From contig NZ_AP022600.1 of NCBI RefSeq assembly GCF_010725885.1, forward strand, positions 4,340,001 through 4,404,000: 64,000 nt of DNA, given 5' to 3'. Every line of letters starts with the position of its first letter. Within the stretch, counting starts at the first letter, position 1. The notes below the pieces were generated by a model. It was not told where the DNA came from, ran no database searches, and saw only the letters and a program-made list of their open reading frames with translations. This document shows positions 19,252 through 28,295 of the stretch, one piece after another. Made by a program: the position numbers and the translations under genes. The DNA comes from Mycolicibacterium tokaiense (lineage in GTDB: Bacteria; Actinomycetota; Actinomycetes; Mycobacteriales; Mycobacteriaceae).

Positions 19252-19629
19252 ATGACTACCGCAGCTTTGATCTTCGCGGCGCTGGCCGCGCTCCTGCATG
19301 TCTACATCTGGGTGATGGAAGCGTTCACCTGGACCACCCCGCGCACCCGGGCCGCTTTCGGTACCACCGCCGAGGAAGCCGAGACCACGCGGCTGATGGC
19401 ATTGAACCAGGGCTTCTACAACCTGTTCCTGGCGGTGGTCACCGCGGTGGGCATCGTGGCAATCGCCTTGGGACACAGCGCCGTCGGGGCAGCGCTGGTG
19501 TACGCGGGTGCGGGGTCCATGCTGGCCGCGGCCGTGGTGCTGGTGGCCTCGGCGCCCGACAAGGTGCGCGCTGCGGTCATGCAGGGCACCTTGCCGGCGA
19601 TCGCCGTGGTGTTACTGGCCGTGTCTTAG
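19252..19629 (+). CDS. DUF1304 family membrane protein
   Basis: A 125-aa integral membrane protein of the DUF1304 family with four hydrophobic helices. The family motif [12 protein letters not shown] and the [10 protein letters not shown] segment are both visible. Function is unknown. A TAGGGT hexamer (19237-19242) ten bases before the ATG could give a nearly leaderless transcript. Its TAG stop overlaps the TAA stop of the converging carboxylic acid reductase gene. Confidence 0.85.
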   Translation: MTTAALIFAALAALLHVYIWVMEAFTWTTPRTRAAFGTTAEEAETTRLMALNQGFYNLFLAVVTAVGIVAIALGHSAVGAALVYAGAGSMLAAAVVLVASAPDKVRAAVMQGTLPAIAVVLLAVS

Positions 19630-22600
19630 AGCAGCCCGAGCAACTGCAGGTCCGTCACGTACTTGACGATGACGGGCGCCGACAGGTGCGGGATGTCCTT
19701 GTCATGGCCGATCTTGGCGTCCTGCACCGCCGCCCGGAACCGGTCGACCGGTGCCATGGACCCGTGCATGGGGTACTCCGGCGTGGCGTAGTTGTGCAGC
19801 AACGGCAGCAGTGACGCCTGCCGCTGCTTGTCCGGCAGGCCACGCAGCGCGGTCTCGAACCGGGCCAGCCACGTGTTGTAGTCCGACACCCGGTGCAGCG
19901 GGTAACCGGCCTCGATGAGCCAGTCGACGAAGGTGTCCATGCTGATGCCGTCGTCGTAGGGGTTCATCACGTGGTAGGTCTCGAACCCGTCGGTCACGGC
20001 GACACCGAGGGTGGAGATGGCTTCGGCGATGAACTCCACCGGCAACCCGTCGTAGTGCGCCCGGGCCCGGCCGCCGTCATCGGCGGGTTGGTAGAACGAC
20101 TCCGGTGCGATGCCGGAAGCCATCAGGCTCAACATCATCCGGGTGAACATGTCGGGCAGGTTCAGCTGACCGGCATAGGTCACGTCGGCCAGGATCATGT
20201 CGCAGCGGAACACCGAGACGGGCAACCCGCACAGATCGTGTGCTTCCCGCAGCAGGACCTCGCCGGCCCACTTGCTGTTGCCGTATCCGTTGGCGTAGCT
20301 GTCGTCGACCGACCGGGTGGGGCTGATCTCCCGGATGTCGGCGTCCTCGACAAACAGTCCGGGCTCGATGCCCGCACCCACACCGATGGTGGAGACGTAG
20401 ACGAAGGGCTTGATCTTCGTGGTCAGCGCGATCCGGATCAGCTCGGCGGTGCCCAGTGCGTTCGGCGCGAACAGCTGGCTGTAGGGCAGCACATGGTTGA
20501 CCAGGGCGGCCGGGTCCACGATCAGGTCCACGGTGTCGGCCAGGCGCTGCCAGGTGGCACCGTCCAGACCGAGGTCCGCCTCGCCCTTGTCGCCGGCGAG
20601 CACTTCCAGGTGATCGGCGGCCAAATCGCGGTAATGGCGCAGCAGCTCGGGATCACCGCTGTCGAAGGTGGCGTCCAGACGGGCGCGGGCCTCCCCGTCG
20701 GACTTGGCGCGCACCAGACAGATCAGCGTTCCGCCCACCAGGCTCAGTCGTTCCAGCCATTCCAGGGCCAGGTAGCGGCCCAGGAATCCGGTGGCGCCGG
20801 TGAGCAATACGGTGCGCACCTGTCCACCGGGTGCCGGGAGCTCGGGTGCCGCGGCCAGGGTGGCGGCGTCGATGAACTTGTCCAGCGTCAGATCGCGGGC
20901 GTGCACCTGCGTCGCTGCCTGTCCGTGCACCCCGGCATAGGTGGGCCGCTTGCTGCCGCCGCTGCGCTCGGTCTCGATGAAGGCCGCGATGGCCGCCAGA
21001 TCCGTTGCTGGGCTGACGATCACGCCCACCGGTACGTCGATGTCGAAGATCTCCTGCAGCAGGTTGGCAAAGGTCAACGCCGACAACGAATCTCCACCCA
21101 GATCGGTGAAGTGGGCGTCGGGCTGCAGGTCGGCTGCGCCCGCACCGAGCAGCGCACCGGCGGCGCGGCTGACGGTCTCGAGCACCGGTGCCTGGGCGCC
21201 GCGCTGGCGCAGCTCGCGCAGCTCGGAGGCCTGACCGTCGGCCAGTTCGGCGTAGAGCTCCTCGAGGCGAGGGCCGTAGTGCGTCTTGAGGTTCGGCCGG
21301 GCGAGCTTGCGGATTCCGGTGAGCAGACCGTTCTCGAGCGTGAACGGCGTGGTCTCGATCAGGAAGTCCCGCGGGATCTCATAGGACTGCAGACCGGCGG
21401 TACGAGCGGTGCGTTGCAGTGATTCCGCGACGGCAGCCTTGACGTCGCCCTGGGCCAGCGCCTCTTCGGTGGGCACCACGACGGCCAGCAGGTAAGACCG
21501 TGCGCTGTTGCCGTAGAGGTAGATCTGGCGCACCAGCGGTGCGCTGTCGAACACCGCCTCCAGCTTGGACACGGTGACGAACTCACCCTGGGCCAGTTTC
21601 AGGACGTTGTTACGACGGTCGAGGTATTCCAGATGGTCCGGGCCCAACTCGGCCACGATGTCGCCGGTGCGGTAGAAGCCGTCCTCGTCGAACATCGCGG
21701 CGGTGACGTCGGGCCGCTTGTAGTAGCCGGGGAACAGCTGCTCGCTCTTGACCAGCAGTTCGCCGCGGGGATGCGGACGGTCGGTGTGGAAGTAGCCCAG
21801 CTCGGGCACGTCCACCAGCTTGTAGTCGATCACCGGCGGGCGGCGGACCTGGCCGTCGACGAACACCGCACCGGCCTCGGTGGAGCCGTAGCCCTCCACC
21901 AGGTGCATGTCCAGCAGTTCCTCCACCCAGCCGTGCAGCTCGGGGGAGATCGGCGCGGAACCGCTCATCGCGGTCACGAACCGTCCGCCGAGCACGGTCT
22001 CACGCAGTTCGGTGAGCGCGTCGGAGCGCTCGCCCGACGCCCGGTCGAGCCGGCTCTGATACTCGTTGTACAGCATCTCCCAGATGCGGGGGACGAAGGT
22101 GAGCTGGGTGGGGCGGGTCAGTGCCAGGTCGTCGAGGAAGGTCGAAAGATCGCTGCGCGCAGCGAAATACACGGTGCCACCGGTCGCGAGCGCGCCGTAG
22201 AGGCTGCCGCGACCCATCACATGGCTCATCGGCATGAAGCTGAGCGCGATCGCGGGCAGCACTTCCTGGTCGGAGTGCCAGGCGGCGCGCGTGGAGGCCC
22301 GCCACATGCTGGCGACCTTGCTCTCCGGATACATCGCGCCCTTGGGGGCGCCCGTGCTGCCGGAGGTGTAGATCAGCAGTGCAAGCGGGTCGGCCTCGTC
22401 GCGGACCGGACGCGGCGCACCGGGCAGGCCGCGGCCGCGGTCCAGGACATCGGTCAGGGCCTCGAGGGTGACATCGGTACCCGAGAGCTGTTCGCGCGCG
22501 GCGTCGAACGCCTCGCGCTGGTCGTCGACGGCGGGCAGGTAGTCGAACACCACCAGCCGCCGGGGGCGGTGCGCGGTCAGCGCCAGTTCGACAGCGTCGG

Positions 22601-23123
22601 AAAGGAAGTCGACGCTGGAGGCAATGACCACGGGTTCGGTCTCCTCGACGATGGGCCGCAGCTGGGTCAGTGGAGCGCTGGTCTGTAGCGGCACCGACAC
22701 CGCGCCCAGGCCGATCAGGGCCATGTCGACCCGCGTGTAGTCCACGCTGGTGAAGCCCAGGATGGCGACGCGATCGCCGGGGCTGACGCCATCCTGGTGC
22801 CAGGCGTTCGTGAGCGCATGCACACCGTCGGCGAGTTCGGCGTAGGTGATGGTGTCGAACCGGGGGAGCAGAGTGGCTGTGGTGCGCCCGGTCTCGGGGT
22901 CGGGGCCGACGTCGACGGCTCGTGAGGCCAGCGCGGGCCGGTCGCTGTAGCCGGTCAGCACGGTGTCGACGATGTGTGCGAGATCCACGCTCGGGTCATC
23001 GACGGCCTTGCTGATGGCCTCGCTGGGACGAGCATCGGCGAACTGGGGGTCGGTGGCGTACAGGTGGGCGATGCGGTGGACCAGGCGGGTGTCGCGGGTT
23101 TCGGTGGTGTCATCAGCGGTCAT
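19626..23123 (-). CDS. car: Carboxylic acid reductase (FadD9 type)
   Basis: A 1165-aa three-domain enzyme that reduces carboxylic acids to aldehydes with ATP and NADPH. The adenylation domain has [18 protein letters not shown] and FYRTGD; the carrier domain has the phosphopantetheine site [12 protein letters not shown] (Ser about residue 685); the terminal reductase domain has [13 protein letters not shown] and the Tyr-Lys pair in [12 protein letters not shown] 23123 follows GAGGGAG, while longer frames lack support. From memory, M. tuberculosis has FadD9 next to ruvB, as here. It needs a phosphopantetheinyl transferase encoded elsewhere. Confidence 0.94.
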   Translation of the reverse strand: MTADDTTETRDTRLVHRIAHLYATDPQFADARPSEAISKAVDDPSVDLAHIVDTVLTGYSDRPALASRAVDVGPDPETGRTTATLLPRFDTITYAELADGVHALTNAWHQDGVSPGDRVAILGFTSVDYTRVDMALIGLGAVSVPLQTSAPLTQLRPIVEETEPVVIASSVDFLSDAVELALTAHRPRRLVVFDYLPAVDDQREAFDAAREQLSGTDVTLEALTDVLDRGRGLPGAPRPVRDEADPLALLIYTSGSTGAPKGAMYPESKVASMWRASTRAAWHSDQEVLPAIALSFMPMSHVMGRGSLYGALATGGTVYFAARSDLSTFLDDLALTRPTQLTFVPRIWEMLYNEYQSRLDRASGERSDALTELRETVLGGRFVTAMSGSAPISPELHGWVEELLDMHLVEGYGSTEAGAVFVDGQVRRPPVIDYKLVDVPELGYFHTDRPHPRGELLVKSEQLFPGYYKRPDVTAAMFDEDGFYRTGDIVAELGPDHLEYLDRRNNVLKLAQGEFVTVSKLEAVFDSAPLVRQIYLYGNSARSYLLAVVVPTEEALAQGDVKAAVAESLQRTARTAGLQSYEIPRDFLIETTPFTLENGLLTGIRKLARPNLKTHYGPRLEELYAELADGQASELRELRQRGAQAPVLETVSRAAGALLGAGAADLQPDAHFTDLGGDSLSALTFANLLQEIFDIDVPVGVIVSPATDLAAIAAFIETERSGGSKRPTYAGVHGQAATQVHARDLTLDKFIDAATLAAAPELPAPGGQVRTVLLTGATGFLGRYLALEWLERLSLVGGTLICLVRAKSDGEARARLDATFDSGDPELLRHYRDLAADHLEVLAGDKGEADLGLDGATWQRLADTVDLIVDPAALVNHVLPYSQLFAPNALGTAELIRIALTTKIKPFVYVSTIGVGAGIEPGLFVEDADIREISPTRSVDDSYANGYGNSKWAGEVLLREAHDLCGLPVSVFRCDMILADVTYAGQLNLPDMFTRMMLSLMASGIAPESFYQPADDGGRARAHYDGLPVEFIAEAISTLGVAVTDGFETYHVMNPYDDGISMDTFVDWLIEAGYPLHRVSDYNTWLARFETALRGLPDKQRQASLLPLLHNYATPEYPMHGSMAPVDRFRAAVQDAKIGHDKDIPHLSAPVIVKYVTDLQLLGLL

Positions 23124-23197
23124 CGCGGACTCCCTCGGTAATAGCGGATTGGTGATCAGATCGGTGCGGAGCAATACGCGCCACATGATGAAACTAC

Positions 23198-23212
23198 GTT
23201 AGTAAAACTAAC
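23198..23212. promoter_or_regulatory. Palindromic operator candidate upstream of car
   Basis: GTTAGT-AAA-ACTAAC has perfect 6-bp arms. On the minus strand it contains TAGTTT, a good mycobacterial -10 hexamer reading toward car, so a repressor bound here would block car transcription. The spacing would suit a TetR-type dimer, but no regulator gene is adjacent. Confidence 0.5.
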
Positions 23213-23256
23213 TTTAATCCCGATCGGGCTGACAGTTCGCTGTGAAGTTGGAACGG

Positions 23257-23272
23257 TGTGGTCAGGGTCACA
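23257..23272. promoter_or_regulatory. CRP-like site 1
   Basis: TGTGG-TCAGGG-TCACA matches the CRP-family consensus TGTGA-N6-TCACA at 9 of 10 positions. It lies between divergent car and the membrane protein gene. Confidence 0.5.
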
Positions 23273-23290
23273 CGAAAGTAGCTGCATGCA

Positions 23291-23306
23291 GGTGATCCGT
23301 GTCACA
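23291..23306. promoter_or_regulatory. CRP-like site 2
   Basis: GGTGA-TCCGTG-TCACA matches TGTGA-N6-TCACA at 9 of 10 positions. It lies 34 bp from site 1, slightly over three helical turns, which could allow cooperative binding. Confidence 0.5.
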
Positions 23307-23459
23307 CATCCCCGGCGTGACCATCTCGCCTCAGTTTGCTGAACCATGCTGGACGCCCGCTGGTCGGCACATGTGAAAACCCTCAGAGAGATGTGTCCTG
23401 CGGCGTCGTTAGTGCGGCGAACTCCGTGGGTACCCAGCCCGCACCACTAGGAGGCCCCT

Positions 23460-24176
23460 ATGAAGACAGCTCGCGCGGTACATCCGACGGATCCCACGAC
23501 AGGCGCCGTCGACGTGTCCCACCTCAAAGGCGGCCGGATGACGATCGCCCGCAGCCGCGGAGCGGCCAGCGGATTCCTGCTGATCCTGCTCGGCATCTGG
23601 GGAGCGCTGATCCCTTTCGTCGGTCCCTATTTCGATTTCGCGTACTCACCCGATCAGCCCTGGGTGTGGACCGACGCCCGCGGCTGGCTCGAAGTCCTGC
23701 CCGGCGCGGTGACGGTGCTGGGCGGCTTCCTGCTGCTGAGTTCACGCAACCGGGCCAGCGCCACCCTGGGTGGCTGGCTGGCCGTGGTGGCCGGGGCCTG
23801 GTTCGTGGCCGGACGGGCTTTCGCGTCGATGCTGGCCATCGGTGAAGCCGGGGTGCCCGCCGCGACCACCCCGGCGAAAACCGTCGCCTTGGAACTGGCC
23901 TACTTCTCCGGGCTGGGTGCCCTGATCGTGTTCCTCGGCGCGCTGGCGGTGGGTCGGCTCTCGGTCCGCAGCGTGCGCGACGTCGCACACGCCCAGCGGC
24001 TGGCCGAGCCGGCGGCCCGGGATACTGTCGTCGAGCCCGCGTCCGCCACCGGACCGGTGCCGGTGGCAGATCAGCGCACCGAGGTCATCGGGCCCACCGC
24101 CCAGTCGCGGCCACGGCGCAGCTGGCGGGACCGGCTGCGCGGCAACCGCGGTGACCGCGACCTCGTGCACCACTGA
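23460..24176 (+). CDS. Conserved membrane protein with cytoplasmic basic tail
   Basis: A 238-aa protein of unknown function. A polar N-terminus (about 30 residues) precedes four predicted membrane helices (about 35-55, 75-95, 102-122 and 150-172). The last 65 residues are polar and end in an Arg-rich stretch. TAGGAGG (23448-23454) six bases upstream sets the ATG. The gene is alone on the plus strand between car and gabT, with CRP-like sites in its upstream region. Confidence 0.75.
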   Translation: MKTARAVHPTDPTTGAVDVSHLKGGRMTIARSRGAASGFLLILLGIWGALIPFVGPYFDFAYSPDQPWVWTDARGWLEVLPGAVTVLGGFLLLSSRNRASATLGGWLAVVAGAWFVAGRAFASMLAIGEAGVPAATTPAKTVALELAYFSGLGALIVFLGALAVGRLSVRSVRDVAHAQRLAEPAARDTVVEPASATGPVPVADQRTEVIGPTAQSRPRRSWRDRLRGNRGDRDLVHH

Positions 24177-24192
24177 TTTCGTTTTGACCGGA

Positions 24193-24229
24193 CTCGGCTC
24201 CCGACTGCCCCGCGCAGCCGGGAGCCGAG
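24193..24229. terminator. Bidirectional hairpin terminator between convergent genes
   Basis: CTCGGCTCCCG (24193-24203) and CGGGAGCCGAG (24219-24229) form a perfect 11-bp stem around a 15-base loop. It lies between the stops of the membrane protein gene (24176) and gabT (24234) and can serve both. There is no U-tract on either side. Confidence 0.75.
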
Positions 24230-24233
24230 TGCG

Positions 24234-25574
24234 TCAGAGGTCTGCCAGCAGCAGGGCCAGCACGTCGAGTCCCTCGATCAGCAGCTCGTCGCTGATGCTC
24301 AGCGGCGGCAGGAACCGCAGGATGTTGCCGTACGTCCCGCAGGTCAGCACGATCACCCCGGCTGCGTGCGCGGCCGCGGTCAACTTCTTGGTCAACTCCG
24401 GATCCGGCTCGGCGGTGCCGGATTTCACCAGCTCCACCGCGATCATGGCACCGCGGCCGCGAACGTCGCCGATGCGGTCGTCCTCGGCCTGCAGGCGGTG
24501 CAGACGATCCTTCATCAGCGTCTCGATCGCCGCCGCCCGCGACACCAGACCGTCGAGTTCGATGGTCTCGATGGTGGCCAGCGCCGCGGCGCACGAGATG
24601 GGATTGCCGCCATAGGTGCCGCCGAGGCCGGACACGTGCGGGGCATCCATGATCTCGGCCCGACCCGTCACCGCGGACAACGGCAGACCGTCGGCGATGC
24701 CCTTGGCGGTGACGATCAGATCGGGTTCGATGCCTTCGTGCTCGCAGGCGAACATCGCTCCGGTCCGTGCGAAGCCGGTCTGCACCTCGTCGGCGATGAA
24801 GACCACGCCGTTGTCGGCGCACCAGGTCCGCAGGGCGGGCAGAAACCCGGGCGCGGGCACGATGAAGCCGCCTTCACCCTGGATGGGCTCGATGATCACC
24901 GCGGCCAGGTTGGCCGCGCCGATCTGTTTGTCGATGACAGAGATGGCGCGCTCGGCGGCCAGCGCTCCGTCGTTGCCCAGATCCTTGTTCAGCAGGCCGT
25001 CGCGGTACGGGTACGACATCGGGGCCCGGTAGATCTCCGGCGCAAACGGCCCGAAGCCGCTCTTGTACGGCATCGACTTGGCAGTCAGCGCCATGGTCAG
25101 GTTGGTCCGTCCGTGGTACGCGTGATCGAACGCCACCACGGACTGCCTCTTGGTGTACGAGCGCGCGATCTTGATGGCGTTCTCGACTGCCTCGGAGCCG
25201 GAGTTGAACAGAGCTGTGCGCTTCTCGTAGGACCCTGGTGTCAGGCGGTTGAGGTGCTCGCAGACCGATACGTAACCGTCGTAGGGCGTGACCATGAAGC
25301 AGGTGTGGGTGAAATCGGCGACCTGCGCAGCCACTGCCTCCACCACGCGGGGCGACGCATTGCCCACGGTGGTGACGGCGATACCGGAACCGAGATCGAT
25401 CAGCCGGTTGCCGTCGACGTCTTCGACGATGCCCCCGGAGGCACGCCGGGCGTAGACCGGCATCGTGGTTCCGACGGCGCGGGACACCGCGGCGTTCTTG
25501 CGGCCGGCGAGTTCCACGGATTTCGGCCCGGGGATCTCGGTGGCGAGCAGGCGGCTCTGTTCGAGGGTGGACAC
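24234..25574 (-). CDS. gabT: 4-aminobutyrate--2-oxoglutarate transaminase
   Basis: Class III PLP aminotransferase, 446 aa, that moves the amino group of GABA to 2-oxoglutarate and gives succinate semialdehyde. Seen are the PLP-phosphate region NSGSEAVENAIKIAR, the Asp contact in VFIADEVQTGFARTG and the Schiff-base Lys in VTAKGIADGLPLSAV. GTG 25574 follows AGGAGCG. From memory the gabT-yajC neighbourhood is conserved in mycobacteria. Related omega-transaminases share these motifs, so GABA is the likely but not the only possible substrate. Confidence 0.9.
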   Translation of the reverse strand: MSTLEQSRLLATEIPGPKSVELAGRKNAAVSRAVGTTMPVYARRASGGIVEDVDGNRLIDLGSGIAVTTVGNASPRVVEAVAAQVADFTHTCFMVTPYDGYVSVCEHLNRLTPGSYEKRTALFNSGSEAVENAIKIARSYTKRQSVVAFDHAYHGRTNLTMALTAKSMPYKSGFGPFAPEIYRAPMSYPYRDGLLNKDLGNDGALAAERAISVIDKQIGAANLAAVIIEPIQGEGGFIVPAPGFLPALRTWCADNGVVFIADEVQTGFARTGAMFACEHEGIEPDLIVTAKGIADGLPLSAVTGRAEIMDAPHVSGLGGTYGGNPISCAAALATIETIELDGLVSRAAAIETLMKDRLHRLQAEDDRIGDVRGRGAMIAVELVKSGTAEPDPELTKKLTAAAHAAGVIVLTCGTYGNILRFLPPLSISDELLIEGLDVLALLLADL

Positions 25575-25661
25575 GGCAACGCTCCTGTCGACAACGGGGT
25601 TCCTCGTCTGAGGAGCCTAGCCGTGCAGTGCGGATGCGCCTAGCGGATAACGTGGCCATCT

Positions 25662-25689
25662 CAGGTGCAGACAAGGGAATACGCACCTG
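25662..25689. repeat. Inverted repeat in the gabT-yajC gap
   Basis: CAGGTGC (25662-25668) and GCACCTG (25683-25689) are perfect 7-bp complements around a 14-base loop. It could be a stem in a leader RNA or a protein-binding site for the divergent gabT and yajC promoters. Confidence 0.35.
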
Positions 25690-25737
25690 CCGCGCCGAGA
25701 TGCGAACGTAATCGGTTGCAGTTACCGTCGATGCAGT

Positions 25738-25762
25738 CCCCCGGTGGCGTTCCCACCGGGGG
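25738..25762 (+). terminator. Strong hairpin with pyrimidine-rich tail upstream of yajC
   Basis: CCCCCGGTGG (25738-25747) pairs perfectly with CCACCGGGGG (25753-25762) around a five-base loop, and TCTTCTTTCC follows at 25771-25780. On the plus strand this looks like an intrinsic terminator or attenuator, yet no plus-strand gene precedes it. It may end a small RNA or act in the yajC leader. Confidence 0.45.
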
Positions 25763-25953
25763 GCGGTCCATCTTCTTTCCGCAGCGGCCGCATGTGACTG
25801 CAGGTCATCATCCGTGCGATCATCGTCGCGGCCGGTCGGGCGTCATCAGCGCCAATGGCACACTGGTCACTCACAGGCACCGGCGACCTGCCGTCCCCCG
25901 CGCCGTGCCACTGCACAGACCGCAACTGAAGAAGCCACGAAAGAGTAGATGTC

Positions 25954-26292
25954 ATGGACTTGGTCGTATTCCTGCCCCTGTTGATCATTCTGGGCGCATT
26001 CATGTTCTTTGCCTCGCGCAAGCAGAAAAAGGCCATGCAGGCCACGATCGACCTGCACAACTCGCTGAGCATCGGTGATCGCATCCACACCACGTCGGGC
26101 CTGCAGGGCACCATCAAGGGCGTCGACGACGACTACATCCAGCTGGAGATCGCTCCCGGGGTGGTCACCACGTGGATGAAGCTGGCCGTGCGCGACAAGA
26201 TCGAGGACACCGTCGAGACCGACGATGAACTGGACTCGGGTAGCGAGATCACAGACACGCCCTCGGACCCCGACCGCCTGACCAAGGACTGA
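25954..26292 (+). CDS. yajC: Preprotein translocase subunit YajC
   Basis: A 112-aa single-span membrane protein of the SecDF-YajC complex. The transmembrane helix (residues 3-22, LVVFLPLLIILGAFMFFASR) is followed by the basic QKKAMQ segment and the conserved LSIGDRIHTTSGLQGTI fold. The acidic C-terminal tail is typical of mycobacteria. It precedes secD and secF in the same direction. Confidence 0.94.
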   Translation: MDLVVFLPLLIILGAFMFFASRKQKKAMQATIDLHNSLSIGDRIHTTSGLQGTIKGVDDDYIQLEIAPGVVTTWMKLAVRDKIEDTVETDDELDSGSEITDTPSDPDRLTKD

Positions 26293-26413
26293 TCGCCAGG
26301 GTCACCACGTACCCTTTCCGGGTGCGGGCGAACGATCGCCCACGAAGCCGCGGCCCGGAACCGGGCCTGAGCATGGATTTCTGCATGCATGACCTCCGAG
26401 GAGACACAAGAAC

Positions 26414-28291
26414 GTGGCATCGTCTACGGCGCCGGTGCATCCGTACCGCTACCTGACGCTGTTCCTGGTACTGCTGATCGGCGCCTTCGCGGCGGTGTTC
26501 TTCACCGGTGACAAGCATCCCGAGCCGAAACTCGGCATCGACCTGCAGGGCGGGACCAGGGTGACGCTGACCGCGCGCACCCCCGACGGCACCGCCCCCA
26601 CCCGGGAAGCCCTCAACCAGGCGCAGCAGATCATCACCAGCCGTGTCGACGGCCTCGGTGTCTCCGGGTCGGAGGTGGTGATCGACGGCGACAACCTGGT
26701 GATCACCGTTCCCGGCAACGACGGCAACGAAGCACGCAACCTGGGCCAGACGGCCCGGCTCTACATCCGCCCGGTGAAATATGCCGTTCCGGTCGACCAG
26801 CTGGCCGCCGCCACCGGCCAAGGCCAGGGCCAGCCGGCCCCCGCCGGTGCGCCGCCGGTGCCCGCCGCCCCCATTCCCGGCGCCCCGGTTCCCGGCGAAC
26901 CCATTCCCGGCGCCCCGGCTCCCGGCGAACCCGTTCCCGGCGCCCCGGTGGAGCCGCCCGCTGCCGGTGTGCCCGCGCCCGCCACCGACGCGCCGGCGGC
27001 CCAGCCCCGCCCGTACCCGCTCGAACCCGCACCGACACCGCCGCCCACCCCGGCTCCGGCCACCCCGGCTCCGGCCACCCCGGCTCCGGGCGCCCCGGCG
27101 GCCCCGGCCACCGGCGCCCCGGCGGCCCCGGCCACCGGCGCCCCCGCAGCACCGGGAGCGCAGCCCGCGCCCGACGACCGAGCGGCGCTGGCCGAGCGGA
27201 TCGCATTCGAGAAGCAGCTGCGCCAGAGCGACAACGAGAGCGTGCAGGTGCTGGCCCTGCAGTACCAGGCCGGCCGCTGCGGTGAGGAAGACGTGCTCGC
27301 CGGCAACGACGACCCGAACCTCCCGCTGGTCACCTGCTCGCAGGACAAGGCCACGGTGTATCTGCTGGATCCGTCGATCCTCAGCGGCGAGCAGATCGCC
27401 AACGCTTCGTCCGGCTTCGATCAGCAGCAGGCCCGCTACATCGTCGATCTCGAGTTCAAGCCCGAAGGCTCTGACATCTGGGCCGACTTCACCGCCCAGA
27501 ACATCGGCACCCAGACCGCGTTCACCCTGGACTCCCAGGTGGTCAGCGCCCCCGAGATCCAGGAGGCGATCCCGGGTGGGCGCACCCAGATCACCGGCCA
27601 GTTCACCCAGCAGTCCGCGGCCGAGTTGGCCAACGTGCTCAAGTACGGCTCGCTGCCGCTGTCCTTCGAATCCTCGGAGGCCGAGACCGTCTCGGCCACG
27701 CTGGGTCTGCAGTCGCTGCGGGCCGGCCTGATCGCCGGGGCCGTCGGCCTGGCCGCCGTGCTGCTGTACTCGCTGCTCTACTACCGGGTGCTCGGATTGC
27801 TCATCACGGTGTCGCTGGTGGCCGCAGGCGCCATGGTCTACGCGCTGCTGGTGCTCCTGGGCCGCTACATCGGCTACACGCTGGATCTCGCCGGCATCGC
27901 CGGTCTGATCATCGGCATCGGTACCACCGCCGACTCCTTCGTGGTGTTCTTCGAACGCATCAAGGACGAGATCCGCGAAGGCCGGTCGTTCCGGTCGGCG
28001 GTGCCACGAGGCTGGGCGCGTGCCCGCAAGACCATCGTCTCCGGCAACGCCGTCACCTTCCTGGCGGCACTGGTGCTCTATGTCCTCGCGGTCGGCCAGG
28101 TGAAGGGCTTCGCCTTCACCCTGGGCCTGACCACCATCCTCGACGTCCTGGTGGTGTTCCTGGTGACCTGGCCGGTGATCTTCCTGGCTTCCAAGTCGAC
28201 GATGTTGGCGAAACCGGCCTTCAACGGGCTGGGAGCGGTGCAACAGATCGCCCGGGAACGCCGGGCCGCGGCTTCGGCGGGACGGGGATAG
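26414..28291 (+). CDS. secD: Protein translocase subunit SecD
   Basis: Membrane component that pulls exported proteins through SecYEG using proton motive force, 625 aa. The first helix (about residues 10-30) is followed by the [13 protein letters not shown] motif, a large external domain and the five-helix C-terminal region with [30 protein letters not shown] Pro/Ala/Gly-rich insertion of roughly 110 residues (about 135-250) with short tandem repeats interrupts the external domain. GTG 26414 follows GAGGAG (26397-26402). Confidence 0.95.
   Translation: MASSTAPVHPYRYLTLFLVLLIGAFAAVFFTGDKHPEPKLGIDLQGGTRVTLTARTPDGTAPTREALNQAQQIITSRVDGLGVSGSEVVIDGDNLVITVPGNDGNEARNLGQTARLYIRPVKYAVPVDQLAAATGQGQGQPAPAGAPPVPAAPIPGAPVPGEPIPGAPAPGEPVPGAPVEPPAAGVPAPATDAPAAQPRPYPLEPAPTPPPTPAPATPAPATPAPGAPAAPATGAPAAPATGAPAAPGAQPAPDDRAALAERIAFEKQLRQSDNESVQVLALQYQAGRCGEEDVLAGNDDPNLPLVTCSQDKATVYLLDPSILSGEQIANASSGFDQQQARYIVDLEFKPEGSDIWADFTAQNIGTQTAFTLDSQVVSAPEIQEAIPGGRTQITGQFTQQSAAELANVLKYGSLPLSFESSEAETVSATLGLQSLRAGLIAGAVGLAAVLLYSLLYYRVLGLLITVSLVAAGAMVYALLVLLGRYIGYTLDLAGIAGLIIGIGTTADSFVVFFERIKDEIREGRSFRSAVPRGWARARKTIVSGNAVTFLAALVLYVLAVGQVKGFAFTLGLTTILDVLVVFLVTWPVIFLASKSTMLAKPAFNGLGAVQQIARERRAAASAGRG
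26873..27145 (+). repeat. Pro/Ala/Gly tandem repeat region inside secD
   Basis: Imperfect 15- to 18-bp units encode repeated PGAP/PGEP tetrapeptides at 26873-26947 and PAPAT / APATG units at about 27046-27145. The two blocks flank a less repetitive Pro-rich segment. Such arrays can vary in copy number between strains. Confidence 0.7.
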
Positions 28292-28295
28292 CGTC

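Larger units (their letters stand above)
23124..23459. other. Regulatory intergenic region between car and a membrane protein gene
   Basis: No gene is supported in these 336 bases. The region holds a palindrome near the car promoter, two CRP-like sites in the middle, and an AGGAGG-type RBS for the rightward gene at its right end. Confidence 0.6.
25575..25953. other. Intergenic region gabT-yajC with structured segment
   Basis: The 379 bases hold no supportable protein gene; an open frame across it lacks any family resemblance and has no RBS. The region contains an inverted repeat (25662-25689) and a much stronger hairpin (25738-25762) followed by a pyrimidine-rich stretch, which could end a short plus-strand transcript or lie in the yajC leader. 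Confidence 0.5.

Noticed and set aside
19893..22688. Two long plus-strand frames opposite the carboxylic acid reductase gene
   Set aside because: Both are antisense to clearly conserved domains and have no RBS or motif.
25665..26078. A 137-codon plus-strand frame in the gabT-yajC gap
   Set aside because: It overlaps yajC in another frame, runs through the strong hairpin and lacks an RBS or any recognisable sequence.
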